This document shows, in pieces, positions 35,461 through 44,823 of a stretch of 64,000 nucleotides of DNA (position 1 is its first letter; each line of letters starts with the position of its first letter). The notes beneath the pieces were generated by a model. It worked only from the letters and a program-made list of their open reading frames with translations. It did no database searches and was not told the origin of the DNA. A program made the position numbers and the translations under genes. The stretch spans positions 434,001 to 498,000 of the forward strand of contig NZ_NBDP01000030.1 in the NCBI RefSeq assembly GCF_004123845.1, in the 5' to 3' direction. This DNA is from Allobosea sp. Tri-44 (GTDB lineage: Bacteria; Pseudomonadota; Alphaproteobacteria; Rhizobiales; Beijerinckiaceae).

Positions 35461-35943
35461 TCAGATTCCGCGATCGAAGCGGAGCTCGCCCGTGCCCGTC
35501 TTGATGACGAGACGACCCTCGACCAGGTCCCATTTCTGGGCGGTGCGCAGCGCCGTCAGATAGCCGCGTTCGAAGTCGGAGGCGCCCTTGTCGCAGGCCA
35601 TCTTGGTCACCGCGATCGGGCCGACGGCGAAAGCCTGCTGGCGTAGCGGATAGGCCGAAGCCGAGAAGGTGTTGCAGCCGGCAAAGCCGGTACCACGCAG
35701 ATTGGAATCGACCTTCAGCGTCGCGCGGTAGCCAGTATTTGGCTTGCCGTTCATCTGGTTCAGGGTCCAGGAGGCGTCGAGCGGGAAATTCTTCTCCTGC
35801 TGCCGCGGCGGCGGAGCGTCCTGCCCTTGCTGCGGAATCTGCGACGGCCGCTGGCGCCCCTGGGCGAGCGCATCACTCACCAGGACAGGCGACAGGGAGA
35901 GAACGAGGGCGGCCAGGAGGCCAAGGCGCGACTGCGTATTCAA
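35461..35943 (-). CDS. META domain (HslJ-like) secreted protein; start uncertain
   Basis: About 160 residues. A signal-like helix RLGLLAALVLSLSPVLVSDALA precedes a Pro/Gln-rich linker and then one META domain (LDASWTLNQMNGKPNTGYRATLKVDS, GTGFAGCNTFSASAYPL, VTKMACDKG, DLVEGRLVIKTGTGELRF). META domains occur in HslJ and in envelope stress proteins. The start is unclear: a TTG at 35943 lies right before the signal. The frame stays open upstream to 36096, but that part translates the family E repeat at 35978-36032 and is unlikely to be real. Confidence 0.78.
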   Translation of the reverse strand: MNTQSRLGLLAALVLSLSPVLVSDALAQGRQRPSQIPQQGQDAPPPRQQEKNFPLDASWTLNQMNGKPNTGYRATLKVDSNLRGTGFAGCNTFSASAYPLRQQAFAVGPIAVTKMACDKGASDFERGYLTALRTAQKWDLVEGRLVIKTGTGELRFDRGI

Positions 35944-35977
35944 CTGGTCCAGACCCCGATTGGAAAGAGCGACAGCC

Positions 35978-36094
35978 TTAGAGCAGGATGCGAAAAAGTG
36001 GGAACCGGTTTTTCGCATCGATCCTGCTCTAACCTTTTGATGAGAGACGGATTCAGATTTCAGTTGGCATCGCCTTGCGATGCCAACTGAAATC
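35978..36094. repeat. Composite repeat: family E palindrome plus an independent hairpin
   Basis: 35978-36032 pairs TTAGAGCAGGATGCGAAAAA with TTTTTCGCATCGATCCTGCT and contains GTGGGAACCGG at the centre. After 23 bp, 36056-36094 is a perfect 17-bp-arm hairpin (GATTTCAGTTGGCATCG, loop CCTTG). The same two-part layout with different hairpin sequence is at 55001-55116. It lies upstream of the META gene. Confidence 0.82.
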
Positions 36095-36241
36095 ATCCGG
36101 CTCTACGAGAACCCGATACTTTCCACTGCACCGATCGTGGTGGCGAGCGCAAGTCTCGATCGCACCGCTTTTGGTACGACTTGCACCGAAATCGCCTCGC
36201 CCGACTGAATTACCCGGACATTGCGTCGGGAATCCGGCGTG

Positions 36242-37243
36242 TCAAATGCGCGCCAGCAGCCGTTCGATCAGCGGATTGGAGCGGCGGAAGACGTAATCGA
36301 GCGTTCGCACGGTGATGTCGTCGGCACCGGCCTTGCTCAGTTCCTCGACCAGCGGGAACACCGCCTTGCGCGGACAATGCAGCGTGACGACGCCGTCGCT
36401 GCCGGACGCGCCGAAGGGCAGGCGCGCACCAAGCCGGTGCGCGATCTCGCCGAGCCGCTGCGGCGAGACGGCGTTCAGCACGGCGCGGACCTCGCGCAGC
36501 GAGCGCGCCTCCTCCTCCGCGGCGATGCGCGAGAGGATGGCGGCGGCGGCATCCCGCGCCTGCTTGCCCCAGGGCGCGCGCACGGAGGCGACGAGATTGG
36601 CCTCCGACGCCAGGATCACGCCGTCATCGAGCACTTTCAGCGCATTTGCAGAGAGCGTCGCGCCGGTGGTGGTGATGTCGACCACGATCTCGGCGGTGCC
36701 GGCTGCCGGCGCACCTTCGGTCGCGCCCAGGCTCTCGACGATGCGGTAGTCGGCGAGGCCATGGCTGGCGAAGAAGCGGCGGGTCAGGTTCACATACTTT
36801 GTGGCGACGCGCAGCTTGCGGCCGTTGCGGGCGCGCATGGTCGCGGCGACGTCGTCGAGATCGGCCATGGTGCGGACGTCGATCCAGGCCTGCGGCACGG
36901 CGACGACGACATTGGCCTGGCCGAAGCCCAGCGGCGCCAGCAGGACCATGCTGGCATCGGCGTCGGCGACCTGCTCGCGGACCAGATCCTCGCCGGTGAT
37001 GCCGAGATGGGCGGCGCCGGAAGACAGCTGGGCGACGATCTCGGAGGCCGAGAGATAGGCGACCTCGGCACCGCCGAGCCCGGCGATCTGGCCACGATAT
37101 TCGCGCTGCCCGCGCGCCTGCACGAAGCTGAGCCCTGCCCTGCCGAAGAAGGCGGTGGCGTTCTCCTGCAGACGTCCCTTGGAGGGAACGGCAAGGACCA
37201 GCGGCGCGTCGTTGGTCTGAGTCTGGGTCATCGTTGCGCTCAT
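36242..37243 (-). CDS. hisG: ATP phosphoribosyltransferase catalytic subunit
   Basis: 333 residues. First step of histidine synthesis: ATP plus PRPP to phosphoribosyl-[36 protein letters not shown], the PRPP loop [18 protein letters not shown] and [15 protein letters not shown] match HisG. It is longer than minimal short-form HisG but paired with hisZ, as expected for short-form systems that need HisZ. It overlaps hisZ by 4 bp (37240-37243), so the subunits are coupled. The downstream gap to 36094 holds no gene. Confidence 0.95.
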   Translation of the reverse strand: MSATMTQTQTNDAPLVLAVPSKGRLQENATAFFGRAGLSFVQARGQREYRGQIAGLGGAEVAYLSASEIVAQLSSGAAHLGITGEDLVREQVADADASMVLLAPLGFGQANVVVAVPQAWIDVRTMADLDDVAATMRARNGRKLRVATKYVNLTRRFFASHGLADYRIVESLGATEGAPAAGTAEIVVDITTTGATLSANALKVLDDGVILASEANLVASVRAPWGKQARDAAAAILSRIAAEEEARSLREVRAVLNAVSPQRLGEIAHRLGARLPFGASGSDGVVTLHCPRKAVFPLVEELSKAGADDITVRTLDYVFRRSNPLIERLLARI

Positions 37244-38352
37244 GCCTTGCCTCCCGCGAGGCGGTCGAGCCAGAGTGAGGCGCCCACCGCCGGCACCGGT
37301 GCCGGCGCACCGAGGCGCTGGAGCACGCCGTCATAGCGGCCGCCACCCGCGATCGGCTTGAGATCCGGCCGGGCCGGATCGTGCAACTCGAAGATGAAGC
37401 CGGTGTAGTAGTCGAGATTGCGGGCAAAGCCGGCCGAGAACGAGATATTGGCGACGTCGACGCCGCGCGCGGCGAGGAAGCCGGTGCGCTCGTCGAAGGC
37501 GTCGAGGGCGGCGGCAAGGTCGAGCCCGGCCTCGCCGGCGAGCTTGCGCCAGGCGGCGGAGGCGCCATCCGGATCGCCGCCGATGGCCAGTGCATGCGCG
37601 ATCAGGCCGCTCGCTTCGGCATTGACCGGATTGTCGCGCTCGGCCGCCCGCGCCAGGAAGCGCTCGGCGATGTCGCCGGCCGAGCGGCCGCCGACAGTCG
37701 AGATCCCGGCGATCGAGAGCACGTCCTCGACGAAAGCGCGCGCCGCCTTGGGGTCCTGACCTTCCAGCGCCTTGAGCAGGCCGGCATGGGCGTGTTCGAC
37801 CTCGTTCGCCGGCGGCTCGAGCGCGGCGACGGCATCGGCACCCTTGCCTTGCGCAACCGCACGCATCAACCGGCGGCGGGCGGCCTGCGGCACGCCGAGC
37901 CGGTCGAGCAGCGCCGTCAGCAGCGCGACATCGCCCATCAGCAGGCGCGGCCGGCTCAGGCCGAGCGAGGCGGCGGATTCGACGGTCAGCGCCATGATCT
38001 CGGCATCGGCGGCGGCGAAATCGGTCCGCCCGAAGGATTCCAGACCCGCCTGGGCGAACTCGCTCGGCTCATTCGCACGCATGCGGAAGACCGGGCCGGC
38101 ATAGGCATAGGACGCCGGCTCGGCGGAATGGGCTGCGATATGTGCCAGCGCGACGGGGATGGTGTATTCGGGGCGCAGGCACCATTCGCGCCCGTCATCG
38201 TCCTGCGTCAGGAAGATGCGGCGGCGGATATCCTCACCCGAGAGATCGAGGAAGGGCTCGACCGGCTGCAGGATCGCCGGCTCGGCGCGCCGGTAGCCCT
38301 CGCGCTCGAACGGCGCGATCACGGTCTCGAGCTTTGAGCGCATGGCCGGCAC
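37240..38352 (-). CDS. hisZ: ATP phosphoribosyltransferase regulatory subunit
   Basis: 370 residues, a histidyl-tRNA synthetase paralogue without aminoacylation that activates HisG and mediates histidine feedback. The class II-like core includes [19 protein letters not shown] and YAGPVFRMR; the HisRS-A-type stretch is [15 protein letters not shown] with [13 protein letters not shown] near the C-terminus. GTG (38352) or ATG three codons later can start it; AGGA lies 10 bp before the GTG. It is separated from hisS by a long palindromic repeat. Confidence 0.94.
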   Translation of the reverse strand: MPAMRSKLETVIAPFEREGYRRAEPAILQPVEPFLDLSGEDIRRRIFLTQDDDGREWCLRPEYTIPVALAHIAAHSAEPASYAYAGPVFRMRANEPSEFAQAGLESFGRTDFAAADAEIMALTVESAASLGLSRPRLLMGDVALLTALLDRLGVPQAARRRLMRAVAQGKGADAVAALEPPANEVEHAHAGLLKALEGQDPKAARAFVEDVLSIAGISTVGGRSAGDIAERFLARAAERDNPVNAEASGLIAHALAIGGDPDGASAAWRKLAGEAGLDLAAALDAFDERTGFLAARGVDVANISFSAGFARNLDYYTGFIFELHDPARPDLKPIAGGGRYDGVLQRLGAPAPVPAVGASLWLDRLAGGKA

Positions 38353-38442
38353 TTTACAAACATCCTATTGCGGCGCCGTCCTAGCAGGGCCCGCTACGAT
38401 TTTCGATGGTTTTTAGGGAATTGGGTTAGCGGGAATCGTGAA

Positions 38443-38604
38443 GGGGCGCGGGGAACCCTCTCCTGTAAGGAGAGGGCAGGGTGAGGTGTAGCCCGCTCGA
38501 CCAGTTCCGCGAGCGCTGACCGCGCGGGCGGGTTCCGGCCAACGTTTTCAGTCCGAACACCTCACCCCTGCCCCTCTCCTTACAGGAGAGGGGTTCCCCA
38601 CGCC
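38443..38604. repeat. Long palindromic element, family C, about 160 bp
   Basis: The outer arms pair GGGGAACCCTCTCCTGTAAG (38451-38470 region) with CTTACAGGAGAGGGGTTCCCC (38579-38600). A middle segment GTTCCGGCCAACG then CAGTCCGAACACCTC matches, in inverse orientation and almost base for base, the element at 47392-47550. It lies between hisS and hisZ on the same strand, so it could attenuate the downstream genes. Confidence 0.85.
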
Positions 38605-40143
38605 TTATGAATGCCGCCCCAGCATCCTCTTCACGCCCTCAACCAGCTCACCAACCGGCACAGAGAACTGCGCCTGCGCCTGGCGCTCCTTGTGCTCGGC
38701 GGAATCCTTGACGTCGCGGCCCGCAGCGGCGAGCTCGGCGCCGAGGATCAGGTCCTTGATCACGACCGTGCCGGCCTCGCGTTCCGACGAGCCCTGGATC
38801 ACGGCGCAAACCGCGCCGCGCCGGTCGGCATATTTCATCTGGGCGTTGAAGCCGGACGAGCCGAGATAGAGGTCGGCGCGGCAGAGCGGTTTGCCATCCT
38901 CGACCGTCGCCTGCCGGAGGTCCGAGACAAGCTTCTGATAGCCCGGCATGAACTCCGGCGACTTGTTGTCCATCGCGGTGACGACGACGAGCGGCAAATC
39001 GTTCTTCGCATCGACGATCGGCGACTTCACAGCCTTCAGCGCCGAATAGAGCCGGGAGACGCCGATCGAGAAGCCGGTTGCCGGCACGGGCTCGGGCCGG
39101 AAGCGGCCGACGAGACCATCATAGCGCCCGCCGCCCGCCACCGAGCCGAAGCGCACGACCTGGCCGTCCTCATTGGTGACCGGGAAGGTCAGCTCCACCT
39201 CATAGACCGGGCCGGTATAGTATTCGAGGCCGCGGACGACGGAGGACTCAAATGCAATCCGATCAGAACCATACCCCGCAGCTCGGCACAACGCATGAAT
39301 CTGAGCCAACTCCTCAACGCCAGCATTTCCGATTGCACTGTTGCCAACAGATCGCTTCCAGTCGTCCAGCACGCCTTCCCAGTCGCCGAACTCCTCGTCT
39401 AATTGAAACTCGAGGTATCCAAGTACGACATCGGCTTGTTCCTCGCTCAGCCCCGCACCCTTCGTGAAATCCCCGCTTTCGTCCTTGCGCCCCTCGCCGA
39501 GCAGCAGCCGCACGCCCTCCGGCCCGAACTTGTCGAGCTTGTCGATGGCCCGCAGCACTGTCAGACGGCGGCCGGCATTCTCCTCGCCGCCGAGGCCGAT
39601 CGCCTCCATCACCCCGTCGAGCACCTTGCGGTTGTTGACCTTGACGACATAGTCGCCGCGCTTGATGCCGAGCTTCTCCATCGTGTCGGCGGCGAGCATG
39701 CAGGCCTCGGCATCGGCCGCAACGCTGCCCGAGCCGACGATGTCGGCGTCGAACTGCATGAACTGGCGGAAGCGTCCCGGCCCCGGCTTCTCGTTGCGGA
39801 AAACGTAGCCGACGCGATAGCTGCGATAGGGTTTTGGCAGCGCGTCGAAATTCTCGGCGACATAGCGGGCGAGCGGCGCCGTCAGATCATAGCGCAGCGA
39901 GAGCCACTGCTCGTCATCGTCCTGGAACGAGAAGACGCCCTCGTTCGGGCGGTCCTGGTCCGGCAGGAACTTGCCGAGCGCGTCGGTGTACTCGACGAAA
40001 GGCGTCTCGACCGGATCGAAGCCGTAGAGCGAGAAGCTCTCGCGGATCACGGCGAGCATGCGCTCGGTGGCGGCGACATCGGCCGGGCCGCGATCGACGA
40101 AACCGCGCGGCTGGCGGGCCTTCAGCTTGGCAGGGGCGGACAT
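38605..40143 (-). CDS. hisS: Histidyl-tRNA synthetase
   Basis: 512 residues, class II. Charges tRNA-His. [23 protein letters not shown] opens the protein. Motif 2 is [30 protein letters not shown]. The HisRS signature is [18 protein letters not shown], with motif 3 [12 protein letters not shown]. It is longer than the E. coli enzyme, as in alphaproteobacteria, whose tRNA-His differs. About residues 225-300 come from DNA of only 53-58% GC (39241-39480) with unusual codons, in contrast to the rest. The frame is intact. hisS, hisZ and hisG lie in series on one strand. Confidence 0.96.
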   Translation of the reverse strand: MSAPAKLKARQPRGFVDRGPADVAATERMLAVIRESFSLYGFDPVETPFVEYTDALGKFLPDQDRPNEGVFSFQDDDEQWLSLRYDLTAPLARYVAENFDALPKPYRSYRVGYVFRNEKPGPGRFRQFMQFDADIVGSGSVAADAEACMLAADTMEKLGIKRGDYVVKVNNRKVLDGVMEAIGLGGEENAGRRLTVLRAIDKLDKFGPEGVRLLLGEGRKDESGDFTKGAGLSEEQADVVLGYLEFQLDEEFGDWEGVLDDWKRSVGNSAIGNAGVEELAQIHALCRAAGYGSDRIAFESSVVRGLEYYTGPVYEVELTFPVTNEDGQVVRFGSVAGGGRYDGLVGRFRPEPVPATGFSIGVSRLYSALKAVKSPIVDAKNDLPLVVVTAMDNKSPEFMPGYQKLVSDLRQATVEDGKPLCRADLYLGSSGFNAQMKYADRRGAVCAVIQGSSEREAGTVVIKDLILGAELAAAGRDVKDSAEHKERQAQAQFSVPVGELVEGVKRMLGRHS

Positions 40144-40264
40144 AGGATTTTTAAAACTCGAGTTGAGATTATGACCGGGTCTGGAGGCGGGTTAGCCCGC
40201 TGCGGCGCGCGGAGCAAGCGCAGCGGCCGCAATCCGGCTAGCCGCGGCCATAATCGCGCATTAC

Positions 40265-40313
40265 AGACCGCTTGCCGATCGGCTTGCCTCGGAAACCGAT
40301 CGGCAGGCGGTCT
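40265..40313. repeat. Stem-loop in the hisS-DUF3053 divergent region
   Basis: 18-bp arms (AGACCGCTTGCCGATCGG and CCGATCGGCAGGCGGTCT) with one G-T wobble and a 13-nt loop. A shorter CCGAT...ATCGG echo lies at about 40333-40348. The region between hisS and the DUF3053 gene (40144-40404) has no gene. It carries this hairpin, GC-rich dyads near 40195-40250, and presumably both promoters. Confidence 0.7.
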
Positions 40314-40404
40314 CTGATACTAAAGTCAGAGACCGATTCATCGATCGGATTGATGCAATCTTATCGGATCCGGCTCTAGTCTCCGGCCGCGGCGCGAGGA
40401 ATGG

Positions 40405-41109
40405 ATGATGCAGGCCGGACTACGCAACCTGCTGGCCTGCCTGTTCGCGGTGCTGCTGCTCGCCGCCTGCGGGCCGAGCGAGCCCGACCAGCGCAAGGCC
40501 TTCATCGGCTTCCTGCAGACGGACATACTGGCGCGCCCGGGCGTGCGCCTGCCGCGCCCCGATGCCGAAAAGCAGAAATCCTTCGGCGACTATGCCGGCC
40601 ACTATGCCGTGATCCTGCGCTTCCACGAGCGCATGAACACGACGGTCGGCAAGCCGATGCAGGAGGCGACCGCCAAGGCCGCGCCGCGCTCGATCGAGGA
40701 CGTGGTCGCGCGCAAGACCGAGATCGCAGCGGTTCGCGCCGGCTTTACCCAGATGCGCCAGGCGCTCGACGCCGCGCTCGCCGCCGCCGAGAGCGAGCGT
40801 GCCGCCCTCAAGCAGCCGGAAGACCTCGCCAAGGTCTATGCGAGCGCCTACCAGAAACTGGTGACGGAGCCGGCCGCGACCGTCCGCGAGGTCTTCCCGG
40901 TGACCGACGAGACCTTCGCCGCGATCCTGGCGCTGGCCGAGCTGATCGAAGCGAACAAGGCGGCGATCCGGGTGAGCGGGTCTCAGGTCGATGTGCGCAA
41001 TACGGCGCTGCGCAACAGGGTGCAGGCGGCGATCACCGCCATGAACACCAAGCAATCGGCGATGACCGCGGCTCAGCAGAAGCTCCGGCAGATGGTCTAC
41101 GGGAACTGA
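40405..41109 (+). CDS. DUF3053 family lipoprotein
   Basis: 234 residues. Signal RNLLACLFAVLLLAACGPSEPD has a lipobox LAAC (Cys about residue 22), so it is likely lipid-anchored. The next stretch, EPDQRKAFIGFLQTDI, is the DUF3053 start; enterobacterial YiaF has nearly the same words (from memory). A helical body follows with Ala/Glu/Lys-rich repeats (VVARKTEIAAVRAGFTQMRQALDAALAAAESE). Function of the family is unknown. It stands alone, with hisS diverging upstream and glcF converging downstream. Confidence 0.87.
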   Translation: MMQAGLRNLLACLFAVLLLAACGPSEPDQRKAFIGFLQTDILARPGVRLPRPDAEKQKSFGDYAGHYAVILRFHERMNTTVGKPMQEATAKAAPRSIEDVVARKTEIAAVRAGFTQMRQALDAALAAAESERAALKQPEDLAKVYASAYQKLVTEPAATVREVFPVTDETFAAILALAELIEANKAAIRVSGSQVDVRNTALRNRVQAAITAMNTKQSAMTAAQQKLRQMVYGN

Positions 41110-41116
41110 CGCCGGC

Positions 41117-41257
41117 GTCATTCTCGGGCGGAGCCCTCGGGTCCGACCTTCGGTCGGCCCGAGGATAAACTCCGCGCAGACCCGAGAATCTCCTGACGAG
41201 AAGGCGCAGGCCAGAGCCCATCCGGGCTGAGATGCTCGGGTCAAGCCCGAGCATGAC
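41117..41257. repeat. Paired-hairpin repeat, family A copy 3, enlarged by an extra hairpin
   Basis: GTCATTCTCGGGCGGAG starts the left stem and CCCGAGCATGAC ends the right. Compared with 1271-1375 it has about 36 additional bases in the left loop, which contain their own hairpin CCTCGGG-TCCGACC-TTC-GGTCGG-CCCGAGG (about 41135-41163). It lies between convergent genes. Confidence 0.8.
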
Positions 41258-41263
41258 ACATAG

Positions 41264-42631
41264 TCACTCCGCTGCGACGACTCCGGCCGGAACCGCCTCC
41301 CCGATCCCCGCCTTCGCCAGCCTCGCAGGCAAGGGCCCGCCGGTCGCCCAGTCGAGCAATTCGGCGGTGTGCAGGATCGGCGTCGACGCGCCGCGGTCGG
41401 CAAAGCCCTTCGCAATCTGGGTGATGCAGCCGATATTGCCGGTGGCGACGAGATCCGGCTTCGTGCGCTGGATGTTGCCGACCTTGCGCTCGCGCAACTG
41501 TCCGGCGATCTCCGGCTGGAGGATGTTGTAGACGCCGGCCGAGCCGCAGCAGATATGGCCTTCCGGCACCTCCTTCACGCGGAAGCCGGCGCGCGCCAAG
41601 AGGCGCTTCGGCCCGTCCTTGAGCTGCTGGCCATGCTGCATCGAGCAGGCCGAGTGGTAGGCGACCGTGAGGTCGAAGCTCCGGGTCGGGGCCAACTCCA
41701 GCGTCTCGACGAACTCGGTCACGTCCTTGGCGAGCGCCGAAACCTTCACCGCCTTCGCCGCATGGGTCGCGTCGTCGCGGAACATGAAACCGTAATCCTT
41801 GATCGTCGTGCCGCAGCCCGAGGCTGTGATCAGGATGGCGTCGAGCCCCTCGCCCTCGATCTCCGCCATCCAGGCATCGATATTGGCGCGGGCGAAGGCG
41901 AGCGCGTCATGCTCGCGGCCCATATGGTGGACGAGCGCGCCGCAGCAGCCCTCGCCCTTGGGCAGCACCACCTCGACGCCGTGGCGGGTGAGCAGGCGGA
42001 TCGTCGCCTCGTTGATGCCGGGGTCGAGCACCGGCTGGGCGCAGCCGGAGAGAATGGCGACGCGTCGGCGCCGTTCGCCCTCGGCCGGGAAGGAGCGCGG
42101 CCCCTCCATCGCCGAGCGGTCGGGCAGGCTCCAGGGCGCCAGCGCCAGCATCGCCTTCAGCCGCGCTCCGATGACAGGCAGCGCGCCGAGCGCCCCGGCC
42201 AGCGGTTTGCCGAGGCGCGCCGCCAGCATGGCGAGGCGGAAGCGGCCGGGATAGGGCAGGATCGCCGAGAGGATGGCCCGCAGCGTCCGGTCGGCGACGG
42301 GCCGCTCATAGGTTTCCTCGATATGGGCGCGGGCATGGTCGACAAGGTGCATGTAGTGCACGCCCGAGGGGCAGGTCGTCATGCAGGAGAGGCAGGAGAG
42401 ACAGCGGTCGACATGCTTGACCACGTCCGGGCTCGCCGGCCGGCCGCTCTCCAGCATGTCCTTGATCTGGTAGATGCGCCCGCGCGGGGAATCGAGCTCG
42501 TCGCCGAGCAGCAGATAGGTCGGGCAGGTCGCGGTGCAGAAGCCGCAATGCACGCAGGTGCGCAGGATCTTCTCGGAGGCCGGCAGGCGCGGATCGGAGG
42601 CGAGAAGTTCGGGCGAGAAATTGGTCTGCAT
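41264..42631 (-). CDS. glcF: Glycolate oxidase iron-sulfur subunit
   Basis: 455 residues. Carries electrons from GlcD/E to the respiratory chain during glycolate-to-glyoxylate oxidation. Two 4Fe-4S motifs are CVHCGFCTATCP (about 26-37) and CLSCLSCMTTCPSG (about 78-91). Two CCG-type cofactor domains are GCCGALVHHMG and ICCGSAGVYNIL. LRERKVGNIQRTKPDLVATGNIGC ends the canonical region. It is third of the core subunits in the minus-strand operon, separated from glcE by a DUF2585 gene and starting 3 bp after it. Confidence 0.96.
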   Translation of the reverse strand: MQTNFSPELLASDPRLPASEKILRTCVHCGFCTATCPTYLLLGDELDSPRGRIYQIKDMLESGRPASPDVVKHVDRCLSCLSCMTTCPSGVHYMHLVDHARAHIEETYERPVADRTLRAILSAILPYPGRFRLAMLAARLGKPLAGALGALPVIGARLKAMLALAPWSLPDRSAMEGPRSFPAEGERRRRVAILSGCAQPVLDPGINEATIRLLTRHGVEVVLPKGEGCCGALVHHMGREHDALAFARANIDAWMAEIEGEGLDAILITASGCGTTIKDYGFMFRDDATHAAKAVKVSALAKDVTEFVETLELAPTRSFDLTVAYHSACSMQHGQQLKDGPKRLLARAGFRVKEVPEGHICCGSAGVYNILQPEIAGQLRERKVGNIQRTKPDLVATGNIGCITQIAKGFADRGASTPILHTAELLDWATGGPLPARLAKAGIGEAVPAGVVAAE

Positions 42632-42634
42632 CGC

Positions 42635-43270
42635 TCAGGCTCCGCCCTGCCAGGCTTTGATCCAGTCCATCGGCCAGAGCAGCATGATGACGTTGAGGGT
42701 GAGGTTGTCGCGGATCAGCCAGCCGACGATGAGCTCCATCGCCAGCGCGCCCGACACCGTGATCCAGACCGGCGCGAACCGGGCGAACAGGAAGCCGAGC
42801 GCCATGGCGAGGATGTCGCTGACCGAGTTCAGTACGCTGTCGCCGTAATAGTCGAGCGAGATCGTGGCCGTGCGGTAGTGATTGATCACCGCGTCGGTGT
42901 TCTCGGTGATCTCCCAGGCACTCTCCAGCACAATCGCGAGTAGTAGCGCGAGGCCGACGGAGATCGGCAGGCCGGTGATACGCCGGATCAGCCAGAACAG
43001 GCCGTAGAACAGGAAGCCGTGGATGATGTGCGAGAAGGTGTACCAGTCGGCGATGTGCTGGGAGTTCTCGGAGGACATCACCGTGCCCTGCCAGAGCTTG
43101 ATCGTCCCGCATTTGCAGATCGGCTCGCGGCCCATCCAGAGCAGGATCGCCGCCGCGCCGGCGGTCAGCAGCGCCGCCAGCACGGCGATGGCCACAGGGC
43201 CGAGGCGGCCGGGCGCCCAGTTCGCGCGCGCCGAGGGCGCCTTGGAGGAAAGCGATTCAGCGAGCGTCAT
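42635..43270 (-). CDS. DUF2585 family membrane protein inside the glc operon
   Basis: 211 residues with about five to six helices. The first is [37 protein letters not shown] is a conserved CxC loop in the family, and [24 protein letters not shown] and [34 protein letters not shown] are further signature blocks. Its TGATG overlap with glcE (43270) and the 3-bp gap to glcF put it firmly inside the operon. Function unknown; a role in anchoring GlcF or handling glycolate is possible but not shown. Confidence 0.88.
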   Translation of the reverse strand: MTLAESLSSKAPSARANWAPGRLGPVAIAVLAALLTAGAAAILLWMGREPICKCGTIKLWQGTVMSSENSQHIADWYTFSHIIHGFLFYGLFWLIRRITGLPISVGLALLLAIVLESAWEITENTDAVINHYRTATISLDYYGDSVLNSVSDILAMALGFLFARFAPVWITVSGALAMELIVGWLIRDNLTLNVIMLLWPMDWIKAWQGGA

Positions 43271-44454
43271 CAGATCCCCGCATACATCCGGCCGGGCTCG
43301 AACACGCCCTCCGGGTCGAAGCTTTTCTTGATGCCCGCCGTCACTCGCATCAGTGGCTCGGAGAGCGGCTCGAATACGGGAACTACGGCTCGCACCGCAT
43401 CGGGTGCCCGGACCAAAGTGGCATGGCCACCGAGCGGCTTCAGCACAGCGCGGATCGCGGCGGCACCGGCATCCCCATCTGCCGGCACGGCCAGCCAGAC
43501 GAGGCCACCGCCCCAATCGTAGAACCAGCGCGCCCCCGGCACGGCGCGAGCGATCGCGGCGGTCGCCTTCGGCCCGTTGGTAGGCGCGAGCGAGAGCCGC
43601 CACACGGCGTCCAGCGTGCCGGCGAAGAAGGAGGCATCGCGCACCTCGCGCCAGAGCGTGTCGGATGCGCGCCCCTCGACCAACGCGGGTCGCCCATGAG
43701 GCTTCAAAAGGCGGGCAAGCTCGGCGGCGCGGTAGCTGACCGAAGCGGAGAAGTTCTCCAGCCTGAGCAGCGTGCGCGCCTGCTCTGCACCGATGCCAGC
43801 CGGCAGATGCGCGGCCGCCATGGGCTCGAAGGGCGAGCCAAGCGCGCCCGAAAGCAGCGCCACTGCTGCCTCGTCGGCAAGGTCCTCCCAGATCAGCGTC
43901 ACGACGCGTTCCGGTCGCGGCAGGACTCGGAAGGTCACTTCAGTCAGGAAGCCAAGCGTGCCGAAGCTGCCGGCGACGAGCTTCACCAGGTCGAGACCGG
44001 TGACGTTCTTCATCACCCGCCCGCCCGACTTCACCAACTCGCCACGGCCATTGATCAGCTTGATGCCGATCAGGGAGTCGCGGGCGGCGCCGGCATTGAT
44101 CCGGCGCGGGCCGGAGATATTGCCGGCCGCGATCGCGCCGATGGTCGGCTCGCCGTCTGTGCCGAGCAAGGCACGATGGTCCATCGGCTCGAAAGGCAGC
44201 ATCTGGCCGCGCGCGGCCAGCGTCTCCTCGATCAGCGTCAGCGGCGTGCCGGCTTTGGCGCCGATCACCATCTCGGACGGCTCGTAGAGCGTGATACCGG
44301 TGAGGCCGGCGCTGGTGATGGTGCTGACGGTATTGTCCGGCCGGCCGAGGCCCGTGCGCGTGCCGCCGCCGCGAATGGCGAGCGGAACGCGCGCCTCGAC
44401 GATCGAAGCGACGACGGCGCAGGCCTGCGCCTCTGTGGTGGGGGTGTGGAGCAT
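43270..44454 (-). CDS. glcE: Glycolate oxidase FAD-binding subunit
   Basis: 394 residues. VAO/PCMH-type FAD domain with [15 protein letters not shown] (about 26-40), [42 protein letters not shown] and [29 protein letters not shown]. GlcE is needed with GlcD and GlcF for activity. The ATG at 44454 is chosen because it places the FAD domain at the proper distance; an in-frame extension upstream would translate a repeat. The stop overlaps the ATG of the DUF2585 gene. Confidence 0.94.
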   Translation of the reverse strand: MLHTPTTEAQACAVVASIVEARVPLAIRGGGTRTGLGRPDNTVSTITSAGLTGITLYEPSEMVIGAKAGTPLTLIEETLAARGQMLPFEPMDHRALLGTDGEPTIGAIAAGNISGPRRINAGAARDSLIGIKLINGRGELVKSGGRVMKNVTGLDLVKLVAGSFGTLGFLTEVTFRVLPRPERVVTLIWEDLADEAAVALLSGALGSPFEPMAAAHLPAGIGAEQARTLLRLENFSASVSYRAAELARLLKPHGRPALVEGRASDTLWREVRDASFFAGTLDAVWRLSLAPTNGPKATAAIARAVPGARWFYDWGGGLVWLAVPADGDAGAAAIRAVLKPLGGHATLVRAPDAVRAVVPVFEPLSEPLMRVTAGIKKSFDPEGVFEPGRMYAGI

Positions 44455-44468
44455 CAGGCGCCCACCAC

Positions 44469-44513
44469 TGTCATTCCGGGGCTTCGCATCGCGAAGAACC
44501 CGGAACCCACGAC
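44469..44513. repeat. Family B palindrome, left flank of the GIY-YIG gene
   Basis: TGTCATTCCGGGGCTTCGC...GAAGAACCCGGAACCCACGAC. It is the near-exact inverse of 44824-44866, differing by a few bases in the middle. It also has an internal hairpin (GGCTTCGC / GCGAAG). Confidence 0.85.
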
Positions 44514-44526
44514 TGGGCATCGCCGG

Positions 44527-44811
44527 TCAGGACAGCCCTTCATAGAAATCCTTCCATTCCGGATTCATGTCTTCGATGAGCTTGATCTTCCAGGCTCTGC
44601 GCCACTTCTTCAGGACCTTCTCCCGGTCGATCGCATCCCTGACATCCTCGAACTGTTCGTACCAGACCAGCCTGTCTACCCCGTAGCGGCTCGTGAATCC
44701 GATGTTTCGTTTCGATTTGTGCTCATGGGCACGTCTCGCCAGATCGTTGGTGATGCCCAGGTAAAGCGTACCGCTTCGTTTGCTAGCCATGAGGTAGACG
44801 AGATACGCCAT
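44527..44811 (-). CDS. GIY-YIG nuclease family protein
   Basis: 94 residues, one GIY-YIG domain (YhbQ/UvrC-N-like). The strands are AYLVYLMASKRSGTLYLGIT, where VYL and YLG stand for GIY/YIG, then ARRAHEH with the catalytic Arg. The helix KVLKKWRRAWKIKLIEDMN and the tail NPEWKDFYEGL are typical of small stand-alone members. It sits between glcD and glcE, bracketed within 15 bp by inverse copies of the same 45-bp repeat. Relatives are small DNA nucleases of unknown cellular role. The ATG at 44811 is preferred over a GTG three codons upstream. Confidence 0.93.
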   Translation of the reverse strand: MAYLVYLMASKRSGTLYLGITNDLARRAHEHKSKRNIGFTSRYGVDRLVWYEQFEDVRDAIDREKVLKKWRRAWKIKLIEDMNPEWKDFYEGLS

Positions 44812-44823
44812 CCCGCTCACCCG

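Noticed and set aside
40144..40404. Possible tRNA gene near hisS
   Set aside because: The stem-loop does not form a cloverleaf, and there is no anticodon or T-arm sequence.
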